Part shown: piece by piece, positions 12,901 through 24,900 of the stretch
Numbering within the stretch: the stretch's first letter is position 1
Layout of the letters: every line of letters begins with the position of its first letter
NCBI GenBank assembly: GCA_011037195.1
Contig: JAAEAF010002365.1
Span: forward strand, 62,001-126,000
Direction of reading: 5' to 3'
Source of the DNA: Triatoma infestans
Lineage: Eukaryota; Arthropoda; Insecta; Hemiptera; Reduviidae
Length of the DNA stretch: 64,000 nucleotides
The notes under the pieces: model-generated
Seen by the model: only the letters and a program-made list of their open reading frames with translations
Database searches by the model: none
What the model was told of the DNA's origin: nothing
Translations under genes and position numbers: made by a program

Positions 12901-15900
12901 AAATCTTCTCTGGGAGATGTAGTGGAGTCTCTTCTATCTAACCGCACAGAATCTGTGAGTTTCAGGCTCCTCAGCTTCTTTAAGTGCCCCGCGATGAGGT
13001 AACCTTTCAAACATGCGAAGCCTGTTTTATGCTCATACTGATGCAAGTCCTCAGCGAACACATTTGATCGGTGGATCGCTGTCCAGTCTTAGCTTGGAAT
13101 CAATAATCCCATCGGCAAAAGGATTTACCCCGGCTCATGAAGGGAGTTACTACACCTCTCCTTGCCAGGATGGATTTGCAAACAGGTTTTCCACGACTAC
13201 TTTTTTTGTGTTTTAAGAAATTCTGCTGCAGCTGGGACACCAACAATCACACCGAAATATCTGTGTGAGAAGTAATACTTAAGGACACATAGAATTAGTG
13301 TACTTAATATACCAAGTTTAAAAAAAAACTTGTTTGAGTATTTATAAAGAAAAATAGCAGAAAACTGAAAGAAAATAATAATAAAAAATCAAACCGGTAA
13401 ACCGGTTTTGACCGATTGTCTGCCACGTCAATCAAGTTTGAGCTTCTTATGAATTGATCTTTTAGCTTTCCGCGGTCATTTTCATGAAAAACACCAGAGT
13501 TTCTGTGTTGAGACCGCGTGTCAGTGGTTTGCTAGAAACTGATTGTTAGACGCCCATGTTGCAGCAATGAGCCTCTTCAAGCATTGAAAAGCCTTATTGG
13601 CTTTCAAAGTGTAACTACCCTGAAGAGGCTCATTGCAACATTGGGGAAACGTCGTTTTTTAACAAAACTCTGACAAGGTCTCAACCCGGAAATTCAAGTG
13701 TTTTACTTGTGAATTTTTTTGGTTATTGAGTTATCTGTTCCCCCCTCAAAAAAAACCCACATCAAAATCTGTATTTTCGGTTATTTTAGTATGAAATATA
13801 ATCATTTTCAAATTATAAACATTGTTTACCTGATTATAGGAAAGTTATTCTTTGTGAGACTTAAATGTTCCACTGTGGAAGGAAGTGATGAGACGGGTAT
13901 CTCTGTCAATCCTCCAGTATTGCACAGCACCTGCAAAAATAAAATGTTTTCAATAATTCTTACATCTAATACACTGGATTATTACATCTGTTGAAGTTTG
14001 GGGAAGTTTAAAAGGTTGCTTGCCCGGTTTTCTACGTATTAAAAATTGTAATTATGTAAAAATTGTATAAAAAATTGCAGTAAGAATTGGTTGAAAGGAG
14101 AACAGAATACAATTTCAAACAATACAATATTTATAGTACATACATACACTCCAACCCAAAGAAGGTACATAGTCTTGTAACCGCCATAAGTGACCGTTAA
14201 AAAAATATTATTTTATGTTAAATTCATTATAATAGTACGGCTGTGCTATATCTGGGCCAGGTTAGAAGAAGTGCAGTAGACTCTGGACTAATGTATAAAC
14301 ATTACTGTGGTTCAACTACGTGCGTGCGTCCGTACGCGCTAGTGAACAGTTAGTTCGTAGCCGCCGCTTGGCTTAAGCACATCGTTCAGTGAGTACTGGA
14401 TTTTGAATTTCCTTTTTTTTAACGGCATTGCCGGATTTTTGAGAGCACTTAGTGGCTCTCCTCAGTGCTGTCTGATAGTGGGGTCGTCTGGAGGAAGAAG
14501 GCGTCCCGGATACGCAGGAAGAAGGGGGATTTGGACACGCCGAGGAAATATAAAAAAGGAATAAACCATCTAGGCCACAGCAAGTATTTTTATAAAATCT
14601 ATATTTAAATAATCAAATACCAGCAGATACAAACAATACTGGAAATAAGTCGGCGGCTACATAATTGTGGAAATAACTAGAAAAGTTATTTTCCACAACG
14701 TATAGTGAATCGTTTCGTTCTTTTTTTTTGAGACTGGAAGACTTTTATTCTATTACTGGAGTTTCTTGGTTGTACGAAGTGTTCTTGTTGTACAGTCCTG
14801 TAATATTAGTTGGTATTTATTACTGTTGGGATGAATATCATTTAAGTACATGGTTAAGAAAGTAAATAGTAAATGAAAGTGAATTTGATGGGAAGAAAAA
14901 AAAAAGATTATTTTTGACAGAATCAAATACTTATTGTTGTTTTGACTTTACATTGAAAGCAATATGCTATATATGTTATTTATTTTCACAATTTTTTACT
15001 TCTGAATATTTTGTATATTTGTATATATTTAATCAATTTAATTTAAGGAAGACATCATTATTTGTAAGTATTTTTCTTGTTTGTTTTTTTTGTCCTAGAA
15101 GTAAATTTTTCCCCTAATTACAATTTTTTGGGGGTTATTCCGATTCTAATTTCTGGCGAATTTTTGTTCATTTTGTAATCATTTTTTTGTAAGGAAAAAT
15201 AGAAAATAGAAGTTAAATAAAAACGGATGTTTTTGGACTTCTCAAAATCGGCGTTTACACGATCAATAATATTGACAATACTTTAGAGTATTGACAATAA
15301 TATTGATCGTGTAAAGTGAAAAAAATGTATTGATGGTCGGTATTGACAAGAGTATTGATGAAATTCAGATTTTCTATCAATACTGAGAATTGGAGGGGAT
15401 ATCGACAATATTATTGGTCAGTTCAATAGTTTTATCGAACGTTGCAACTAACCTGTACAAAACAAAAGCGATACTATTATAATAGGTTAAAGAATTCTAT
15501 GTAATGAACATCTCCTATAATATATTAAAGTTGACTGGCCCAATTAATTTAAAATTTCCATTTTAAGAAAACATTTCAGTTTGAACTCTGACAATTGCAC
15601 TATTAGAAAAATCGTATGAGTGTTTCGCAGTTAATTTAATTTTTTGTTTCAAAAAGGGTTTTTATATGCCATGCTGTTTAATATAGAGAGAAAATAGGCT
15701 TCTAACTTTCCTTCCGAATGGTAGGCATATTAAATCACTACAAGTCTACATGAAAAGTCAATCAAACAATTTTCCTTGTTTATGCCTGATTTTGGTGGAA
15801 AGTTAGATAAAGATTTAGTATTTTGCCTTCTAAGGTGTTAATAAAAAATAAATGTATCTAAAACATGCAACACAAAATTACCAGAATTATATTATATTTT

Positions 15901-18900
15901 ATTAAATATATCATTAGGATAAATGTTTATTTTCGATGTTTTATAAAGGAATTAATTAAGAGTGAACGATAATGGAAGTAATTTAAATAAGAAACATTAG
16001 AGCTGCCCCCCTTGAGTTTTCTATACAATATTAATAAAGTGAGCAGCAGAGTAAAGAGCTAACTATAACCATGGGCCAAAATAATAGCTAAGCAAGCTTT
16101 AGAACGATTATTCATTTTTTAAAGGTTAAAAAAAAAAAACAACTAAACTGATGAGTATAAACACGTAAATACACTCTCCTAGTGGCAGAAATAGTAAGTA
16201 GTATTGACAATAATATTGATCGTGTAAGTAATGAAATATTGATAGTGGTTAGTATGAGTATTGATGGAAATATTGTCAATACTGGTATTGACAATAATAT
16301 TGATCGTGTAAACGCCGCTAAAGACGAATTGTCTTATGAACTATTTATTAGGGGCATGCCAGGTGAGGGTTCTGTTCCTGAATTGCGTAAAAGATTAAGT
16401 AAGGCTTTAAATTCCAAGACTCTGCCCAGTTATGATATTTATAGCAAATTATCTGCGGATGATGAGTTGAGTCTTTGCCAGAAGAAGTTATTGATTATTA
16501 AGAGCAATTTGGAAGTGATCGATGACATTGATCGGAATGAACTGAAGAGATTAGGCACTCGTCTTCACATGTGAAAGACAGATTAGGCCGGATAGTGACC
16601 ATTGGGGAATTGAAAAAGTATTGGGACCTTGCCATTGAAGAAGCTAAGTGTCAGTCAGCACTGCTGGGAGAATTGGAGAAAGGCTTAGAGAGACCACAGC
16701 ACTCCCAGGTGGAGAGACCTTCGGCACCTCCTAAACAACCAGTTCAATCGGTGGACTTTGAATTGCCAGCAGACGTTCAGACAGTCAACCGTGCTTCTGA
16801 GGAATCCGGATCAACCCTTAATGAACCAAGACCTTTGCGGGATCTTAGATTATACAAGTGGGAATTATCTTATTCAGGTGATAACCCAGACCAATCCCTG
16901 TGTGCTTTCTTGGCGGAAGTTGAGGACTGTAGACTATCACGAGGAATTTCCAAAGAAGAGATGTTTAGATCAGCCAGCGACCTGTTCAAAGGAACTGCTT
17001 CAGTATGGTACCGCGCGAAACGGAATTAGATGAGATCCTGGGATGATTTAATCCAGCAATTACGCTACGCATTTTTGGATGTGGATTATGAATATAGGCT
17101 AATGGAGGAAATTAGGAAGGAACTCAAGGATCGGAAGAGACTTCAACGGTATATATTGCAGAGATGGAAGGGTTGTTTTCCCGCCTTGCGAGACCTCCTT
17201 CGGAAGAAGAAAAGTTAGCCATTATTCAGCGGAACGTAAATAAGGAATATCGAGCTTTGATTCCACTTACCACTTTCAACACAATTGAAGAACTTGAGAA
17301 AGTATTGAGGAAACTCGAAATCGGATCAACTATGGCGTCTCGGTATGAAGAGCCCCGACACAGGGAATGATGAGCCTGACCTTGCATATAGGAGATCAAG
17401 ATCGTCAAGATCATATAAAGCTAGCACAGTGATGGATATCTCAGTGCCAAACAAAGGGGCAAATCCGAGAATCAATTCAGATAGGATTAGGTGTTGGAGC
17501 TGCCAGCAGTTTGGCCATGTTTCTAGAGTATGCCCTACCAAACCCAAGAAGGAAAAGTGCGGGAAACGTAAGAAGCCAAGACAAAACTGTGTATGCCAAC
17601 CGGGAAACGAAAAGTGCGGGAAACGTAAGAAGCCAAGACAAAACTGTGTATGCCAACCGGGAAACGAGGAAGGCGGTCGAGTATGAGTGGACAGAATTCG
17701 ATTCGCCCAACCGTTACGACTGATCAGGAGTGGAGAGAGTGGCTAGCTGTTGTTGCAAACTTTTTGAGTGGGAAGCAGGTTAGCCGGCCATTACTACATG
17801 CAACAAAGCCAAATGATGATAGACTACATGTCCAGGTTTCTATCTTGGGAATATCGTTCCTCGGACTATTAGATTCCGGGGCCAGCCACTCCTTAATAGG
17901 TGGTCCAGAATGGGAGAAACTCCATAGTTTAGGCTCTAAGTTAAGGAAGGGAGATCTACCGAAGGTAAGAGTGGCCGACGAGGGGTCTTGTAAAGTTTTA
18001 GGCTTGATGGAGTTGCCAGTCAACTTGGCAGGGAAGGTGCCATCCATAGTTAATGACATCATTCATGGGGATAGACTTTTGGTCGGCGATGAGTTTGATC
18101 CCTGATATTTAGAATCAGACCTGGTCTTTTCAGTCCAACGTTAAAGTAGTAGCTACTACTCAAGTGTCAGCAGCGTTGATTGGACGCCCACATCTTTCAG
18201 ATGAGCAGGAAGAGGAGGTACTTCGATTTCTGAAGAAGTGGAAGGCAGCGACTCCATCCTCATTACAGGGTTCCAACTTGATCGAGCATACTATTAATAC
18301 TGGGGACAGCCTCCCGATCAAGCAAAGATACTACCCCGTCTCACCGGTCATCCAGGCAGCAATGAATGAACAACTGGACAGGATGTTGGAAGAAGGAATC
18401 GTAGAGCCTTCCCAAAGCCCATGGTCCTCACCGGTGGTCATGGTCAAGAAGCCAGATGGGAAGTATCGCTTCTGTGTAGATTACCGGAAGGTGAACGCGG
18501 TCACAAAGCGTGATGCATATCCGCTACCTTATATCAGCCAGATATTAGACAGGTTACGTGATGCTCAGTACCTTTCATCACTAGACCTAAAATCGGCCTA
18601 TTGGCAAGTAAATGTTGCTGCAAAAGATCGAGAGAAGACAGCATTCACGGTACGAGGACGCGGACTCTTTCAGTTTGTAAGGATTCCGTTCGGTGTACAT
18701 AACAGTGCGATGACATAGCAGCGTCTTATCGATCAAGTTTTAGGACCTGACTTAGAACCAAAAGTTTGTGTCTATCTTGATGACATAGTGGTGGTAACTA
18801 GGACCTTTGAAGAACATCTGACAACCCTACAACAGGTTTTGCAAAGATTACAACGAGCAGGACTCTCTGTTAATTGGGATAAGGCACAAGTATGCAGGCC

Positions 18901-21900
18901 CGAGCTAAAATACCTAGGATATGTAGTAGATAAGGAAGGACTGCATGTTGATCGAGAAAAAGTAGCGGCGATTTTGGAATTTCCTCAACCACAAAAGGTC
19001 CAGCAAGTGCGACGTTTTTTAGGCCTCGCATCATGGTATAGGAGATTTGTGCCCCATTCTCGACGATTAGTGCCCCGCTGACAGAACTGCTTAAGAAAAA
19101 CAAGAAATGGTGTTGGGGAGAAAGACAGGACCAGGCCGTTAAAGAATTGAAGGAAGTCTTGGTCTCCGCACCAATACTGACTTGCCCAGACTTCAGTCGC
19201 CCTTTTATTCTACAGACAGATGCATCTACTTCAGGGCTTGGTGCTATTCTGTCGCAAAAGTTTGAAGAGGGAGAAAAACCAATAGCTTTTGCGAGCAGAG
19301 GGCTAACTCGCAATGAAAAGAATTTTTCAGCAACTGAGTTGGAATGCTTGGTAGTACTGTGGGCAGTGAATAAATTTCGACCTTACCTGGAAGGTATGAA
19401 CTTCACCGTAATCACGGACCATCATTCTCTTCTGTCGTTGAAGAATCTCAAGTTAAACAAGAAAGCGAGAAAAGCGGCCAGTCTCAACCTTATTCATTTG
19501 AAAGGTTAATGCAATTTATATAACAACAATGCATGGTACAAGAAGTACGAGAAGAACATAATCCTCATCAGTCAAGAAAACTTTCTGCTAAAGATAATCA
19601 TAATAGTTATCGACTTAGTCAATCCATTAATAAGACATCATGTCATACAGTCAACACGCCTAAACGAGATTGTGCAATCTGCAATCAAGAACATCCCACT
19701 TTCACTTGCAAAGTTGAACTTTAATTCTTATCAACGACAAGCTAAAAATCAAAGAACTTAATCTTTGCTTAAACTGTTTAAAGGCAGGACATAAGACTAT
19801 ACAATGTAAAAGTCCACATTGTTGCAAGCATTGTAATAAACGACATCACACTATACTACACTTTGGGGATTCAGAACAAATTAAACGTGAGGAGTCAAAG
19901 CTAAATCAAATTAACCAAGCAAATACTCAAGACACAACTGTTGTTGGTCGTTCAAGCAATAACGAAGAAGTCATCCTTGCCACGGCAATCATCCTGATTG
20001 AAGATTCTCAAGAAGTAGCTTATCCTTGTCGTGCACTACTCGACAGTGGAAGCCAATCGAACTTTATAAGCCAGTCCCTCGCATCTGCTCTAGGTTTACA
20101 ACTTAATAAGATCCGTACTTCTGTCGCTGGAATCGGAAGCACAGGATTATCAGCCAGCCATTCTGTGCACACAATAATTAACTCCAGATTCAATAATCAT
20201 GGAGAACCGTTAGACTTACTCGTGTTAAGAAAGATCACTAATGACTTGCCTAACACTTCCATACACTCAACGTTGAACATTCCTAGAGATCTCAATTTAG
20301 CAGACGAAGCCTTTTACCGTTCCAGAGCGATTGATGTTCTCTTAGGCGCAAGCATATTTTACAATAGTCTGAGGCAAGGACATATCAAACTGGGAGAGAA
20401 CCTACCCATTTTGCAGAACACAGTATTTGGGTGGATAATCAGCGGCAGGGTTCCATCGGATAATTGTATGCATAAAACATATTCATCCCTGACTACTCTT
20501 TGCAATGATACCAGTGAAGATCATCTGGAGCATCTTCTATCATCATTTTGGAAGGTGGAAGAGATTCCTAATAAATCTGCGAAATCATACGAAGAGCAAG
20601 CCTGTGAAGAGCATTATATTGCTAACGTCAAACAACAGGCGAACGGCAAATTCATCGTCAAACTTCCATTCTCTGTTGATCCTACGCACGCATTGGGACA
20701 TTCAAGGGACCAAGCTATGAGACGCTTTCAATATTTGGAACGAAGGTTTGTAAAGAACCCAGCACTGAAGCACAGTTACGGTGATTTCTTAAACGAGTAC
20801 CTTGAAAATGAGGAGATGGAACCAGTCGTCGAAAATGAAGAACCCGACCACACTTATTACCTACCGCACCATCCAGTAATCCAAGCCTCTAGTTCTACTA
20901 CTAAATTACGCGTGGTCTTCGATGCGTCAGCAAAGACGTCAAACAACAATTCACTCAATGATATTCTCATGACTGGTCCAACCATACAAAGAGATTTGTT
21001 ATCCATATTGTTACATTTCAGAATCCATATTTACGTCATCACCGCGGACATTAAACAAATGTACCGTAAGGTCCTAGTAGATGAGAATCAACGTGACTAT
21101 CAAAGGATTTTATGGCGCAATGACCCATCTGAACCCATTAAAACATTTCGTTTGAAAACAGTTACTTATGGGACTGCATCAGCTCCCTTTTTGGCGATTA
21201 GATCTTTAGTACAACTAGCAAGAGAAGGGAATGAAATATTTCCCAAGGCATCAGAAACCGTGCTACGAGATTTCTATGTCGACGATGTTCTTACAGGATG
21301 TGATTCTTGTCGTCAACTCATCGAACTCCAATCCCAATTAATAAATCTGTTGAAAAGTGGAGGCTTCGAACTAAGAAAATGGTGTGCGAACCATCCTGCT
21401 CTTTTACAAAACATCCCAGACATCACAGGGAGGAAGGATTCATTTTTAATGATTCCGAAAATAAAACTGTCAAAACTCTTGGCGTATATTGGGAGCCTTC
21501 CACTGACACCTTTCGATTCAAAATCAATATCACAGATCCGCCTGCTATTATAACTAAACGTGTGATACTTTCAGACATTTCTCGAATCTTCGACCCCATT
21601 GGACTTATATCGCCAGTAATAATCACGGCCAAACTCTTAATGCAGGAGCTTTGGCTCATAAAGGATTTGGGATGGGATCAACCAGTTCCAGAATCCAAAC
21701 TTTTGGAATGGAACAAGTATAGGAAATCGTTGAATGCGCTAAATACACTAACCATCGATAGACGAGTTTTGGGCGGAATTTCTGATCAAGCATTCGAACT
21801 TCATGGATTCTCCGATGCTTCGGAAAGGGCGTACGGAGCATGCTTGTATATCCGAACCATTGAGCGAAATGGTACAATTACAGTTCGTTTCCTTTGCTCT

Positions 21901-24900
21901 AAATCTAGAATAGCCCCTTTAAAGCAAATTTCGTTACCGCGTTTGGAATTATGAGGAGCTCTTCTATTATCCCAGTAGCTTCAAAAGACTCTCAGCGCTC
22001 TGAAAAATATAAATTTCGATAGCATCACTCTATGGACCGATTCTACCATTGTTTTGCATTGGCTAAATTCTCCTCCTAAAACTTGGCAAACTTTCGTTGC
22101 AAATCGTGTATCACAAATTCAAGATGTGACTCAAAAGTGTTTGTGGAAACATGTACGATCACATGATAATCCTGCAGATTTGATCACTAGATCTAGTTCA
22201 CCTGAGACTCTGAAAACTTGCCAATTATGGTGGTACGGACCTCAGTGGTTATCAGACGTTCTAGATAATTGGCCTGAGACAGTTCAAACTATCTCCTGTG
22301 ATCCCGAACTTGAAGAGCGACGAAGGAAAACAATTACCCATCTATCGACATTAACATCATGCGATTTAGTCAATAAATTCTCTAGATGGATCGAACTTCT
22401 TCGAATTACTGCCCTTTGCCAGCGCTTCATTAAAAATTGTAGACATCCCCAACAAAGATCAACTGGACATTTGAGTCCTAGTGATTTACGAAAGGCAGAA
22501 ATAACCTGGATTAAGCAAGCTCAACAAGTATGGACATCGACAACCTCCCGAAAAACAAAGAAGCAAGCACTAGACTCAAAACATTAGCTCCCTTTGTAGA
22601 CCAAAATGGCATTCTTCGTGTAGGAGGAAGACTAAAAAACGCTTTAGTCAACTTTGAGCATAAAAACCCAATTCTTCTCCCACCTGACCATCACATTACA
22701 CGAATGATCGCAGTTGAGACTCACATTACCACTTTGCATACAGGTCCTCAAGCACTTCTTGCCGCAATAAGAACAAAATATTTGCCACTCAACGGAAAGA
22801 TACTGACTCGCTCTATAGTCAGACATTGTTTCAAGTGTAGCCAAGTTACTCCGAGGACAGCTAAACAGTTAATGGGAGAATTACCTCCTTACAGAGTCCA
22901 GCCATCCCGTCCATTTGAAAATTGTGGTATTGATTTCTGCGGACCCTTCTTTTATCGCCGACTTTCACAACGAAAGTCGCAGCCTATAAAGGCTTACATT
23001 GCCCTCTTCATCTGTATGGTAACAAAGGCTATACATCTCGAATTGGTCCCAGATTTGACAACAAGAAAATTTTAAGGTCTCGAAAGAATGATGCAAGACG
23101 TGGGATGATGGCAAATATATACTGCGACAACGCTACTAATTTTTTCGGAGCTAGAAACGAGCTCCACGAACTTCAACAGATCGTAAATTCCGAAACTCAT
23201 CAACACCAAGTGTATGCATTTTGTGCCTCTGTTGGTATAAACTGGCATTTTATTCCACCACGTTCACCTCACTTCGGTGGACTGTGGGAAGCGGGAGTTA
23301 AAACCATTAAAGGTCATCTTAAACGAGTAATGGGTAACAATATACTGTTGTATGACGAACTTGAAACACTAATAATTAAGATCGAAGCCTGCGTAAATTC
23401 TCGACCTCTAACTGCCCTTTCCAATGACCCAAATGACTTAAATCCCTTAACTCCAGCTCATTTTCTAATTGGACAACCTGCCTCCTCTTTCGCTACTCCT
23501 AACTTTAGTGAACTCAATGTAAATAGATTAAGTTATTGGCAAAGGATTCAGCAGTTATATCAAACATTTTGGCGAAGATGGTCGCTTGAATACCTATCAA
23601 CTAGGCAACCGCGCACTAAATGGAAAAGAGTCTATCAAGCACCTCCAGTAGGCTCCTTAGTACTTCTAAAAGACGAATTTAGACCCCCGCTTCAATGGAC
23701 ATTGGGTCGAATCGTTGAACTTATAATGGTGCCGATGGAAAGGCTCGAGTCGCCACCGTCCGCACTTCGAAAGGGCTCTTCAAGAGGGCCATAGTCAAGT
23801 TGTGTCCGCTTCCAGATGCTTGAAGCCTACGCCTTCAACGGGGGCGGCATGTTTGGTGTTTTAGCCAGGAGATGGCAGATGTAAACTGTTGAGCGTTTTG
23901 GCCGATAGATGGCCCTGTAATTATATTCACACCTCCTAAACTATTAGACTTTTAGTACAGTATAGTATAGTACACAGGAGAGTACAGTTGGTGCGTAGTA
24001 AAATTAAACATTAAACATAAACTCAAGCTAATGTGAAATTAAACATTTTGTGCAAGCATATCCGTGCATCAATTAATCAATCTCGTTATCACTTTTGTAT
24101 ACAACTGGAGTTCCTTGGTTGTACGAAGTGTTCTTTGAAATAAACACGTATATGTGTATGTAGCTACATTTTACCTTGATGTATTCATTTTTGGCCAGAG
24201 ATAGCAGCACAGCTGAGTACTAATTACCTATTCACCTCTACGGTTCGCTGTTGCCGTGGGTAATTTTCCGATTTCTTTTCTTTTTCTTTCCCAATTTGAT
24301 TTATGCAATTGACTTTTAAACAGCGTGGCGCCTAGTTTTCCTTTTCTCGTTATCTATATTTATTTGTTTCATTTTTTTTTTATACAGGTATTTTTGTCCT
24401 ATTATTCCTTTCCAGCAAAGTTTTATTTATTCATTTGGAAAACCCTCTGAACCCAGCCCGTCTCCACGGTAGTTTAGTCGGAGCACTTGAGTATGTAAAC
24501 ACTAAAGGAGAAAATCTAGTGTAACAGTCTCCAACCCAAAGGTACATACTCTCCAACCCAAAGGTACATACTCTCCAACCCAAAGGTACATAGCCTCCAA
24601 CCCAAAGGTACATAGTCTCCAACACAAGGTACATACTCTCCAACCCAAAAGTACATAGTCTCCAACCCAAAGGTACATAGCCAAATTCCGAGTTTCAAGA
24701 AAATTAGTAAACCGGAAGTGCGCTTTTACTGGACAGTTTTTGCAATTTTTTTTCCCTAAAAATACCGACTGTTTTAAAAAACTAATAAGAATAACTCGCC
24801 ACGCTTGGAGAGTTAGGCACGTCAGGATCTCAGATTCTTTAGGTTAGCTTTTCAGTTTTTTATTGTAATTTATAAAACTATGTTTGATTTATTTAACCAT

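Larger units (their letters stand above)
14176..24526 (+). mobile_element. Composite retroelement: Gypsy 2 fused to a BEL/Pao element
   Basis: A block starting TG and ending CA is bounded by a 4-bp GTCT repeat (14172-14175, 24527-24530) and splits a minisatellite. Inside, a Gypsy gag, protease, RT and RNase H run to about 19509. They are followed with no integrase or LTR by a BEL/Pao gag end, protease, RT, RNase H, integrase and LTR. The two outer ends do not align with each other as LTRs by eye, so the block may be two events and not one insertion. Confidence 0.55.

Noticed and set aside
13719..13994. Plus-strand ORF of 91 residues
   Set aside because: It is antisense to LRR exon 2 and its splice sites, and shows no domain.
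14176..24526. Simple Gypsy element with matching LTRs at both ends
   Set aside because: The outer ends do not align with each other by eye, so I describe a composite with uncertain history.
24527..24683. CRISPR-like array
   Set aside because: The units are directly adjacent with no unique spacers, in a eukaryotic intron.
24431..24698. Three overlapping minus-strand ORFs with VPLGWRVCTFGLE-type repeats
   Set aside because: They are translations of a 22-bp minisatellite in all three frames; no start context or neighbours support a gene.
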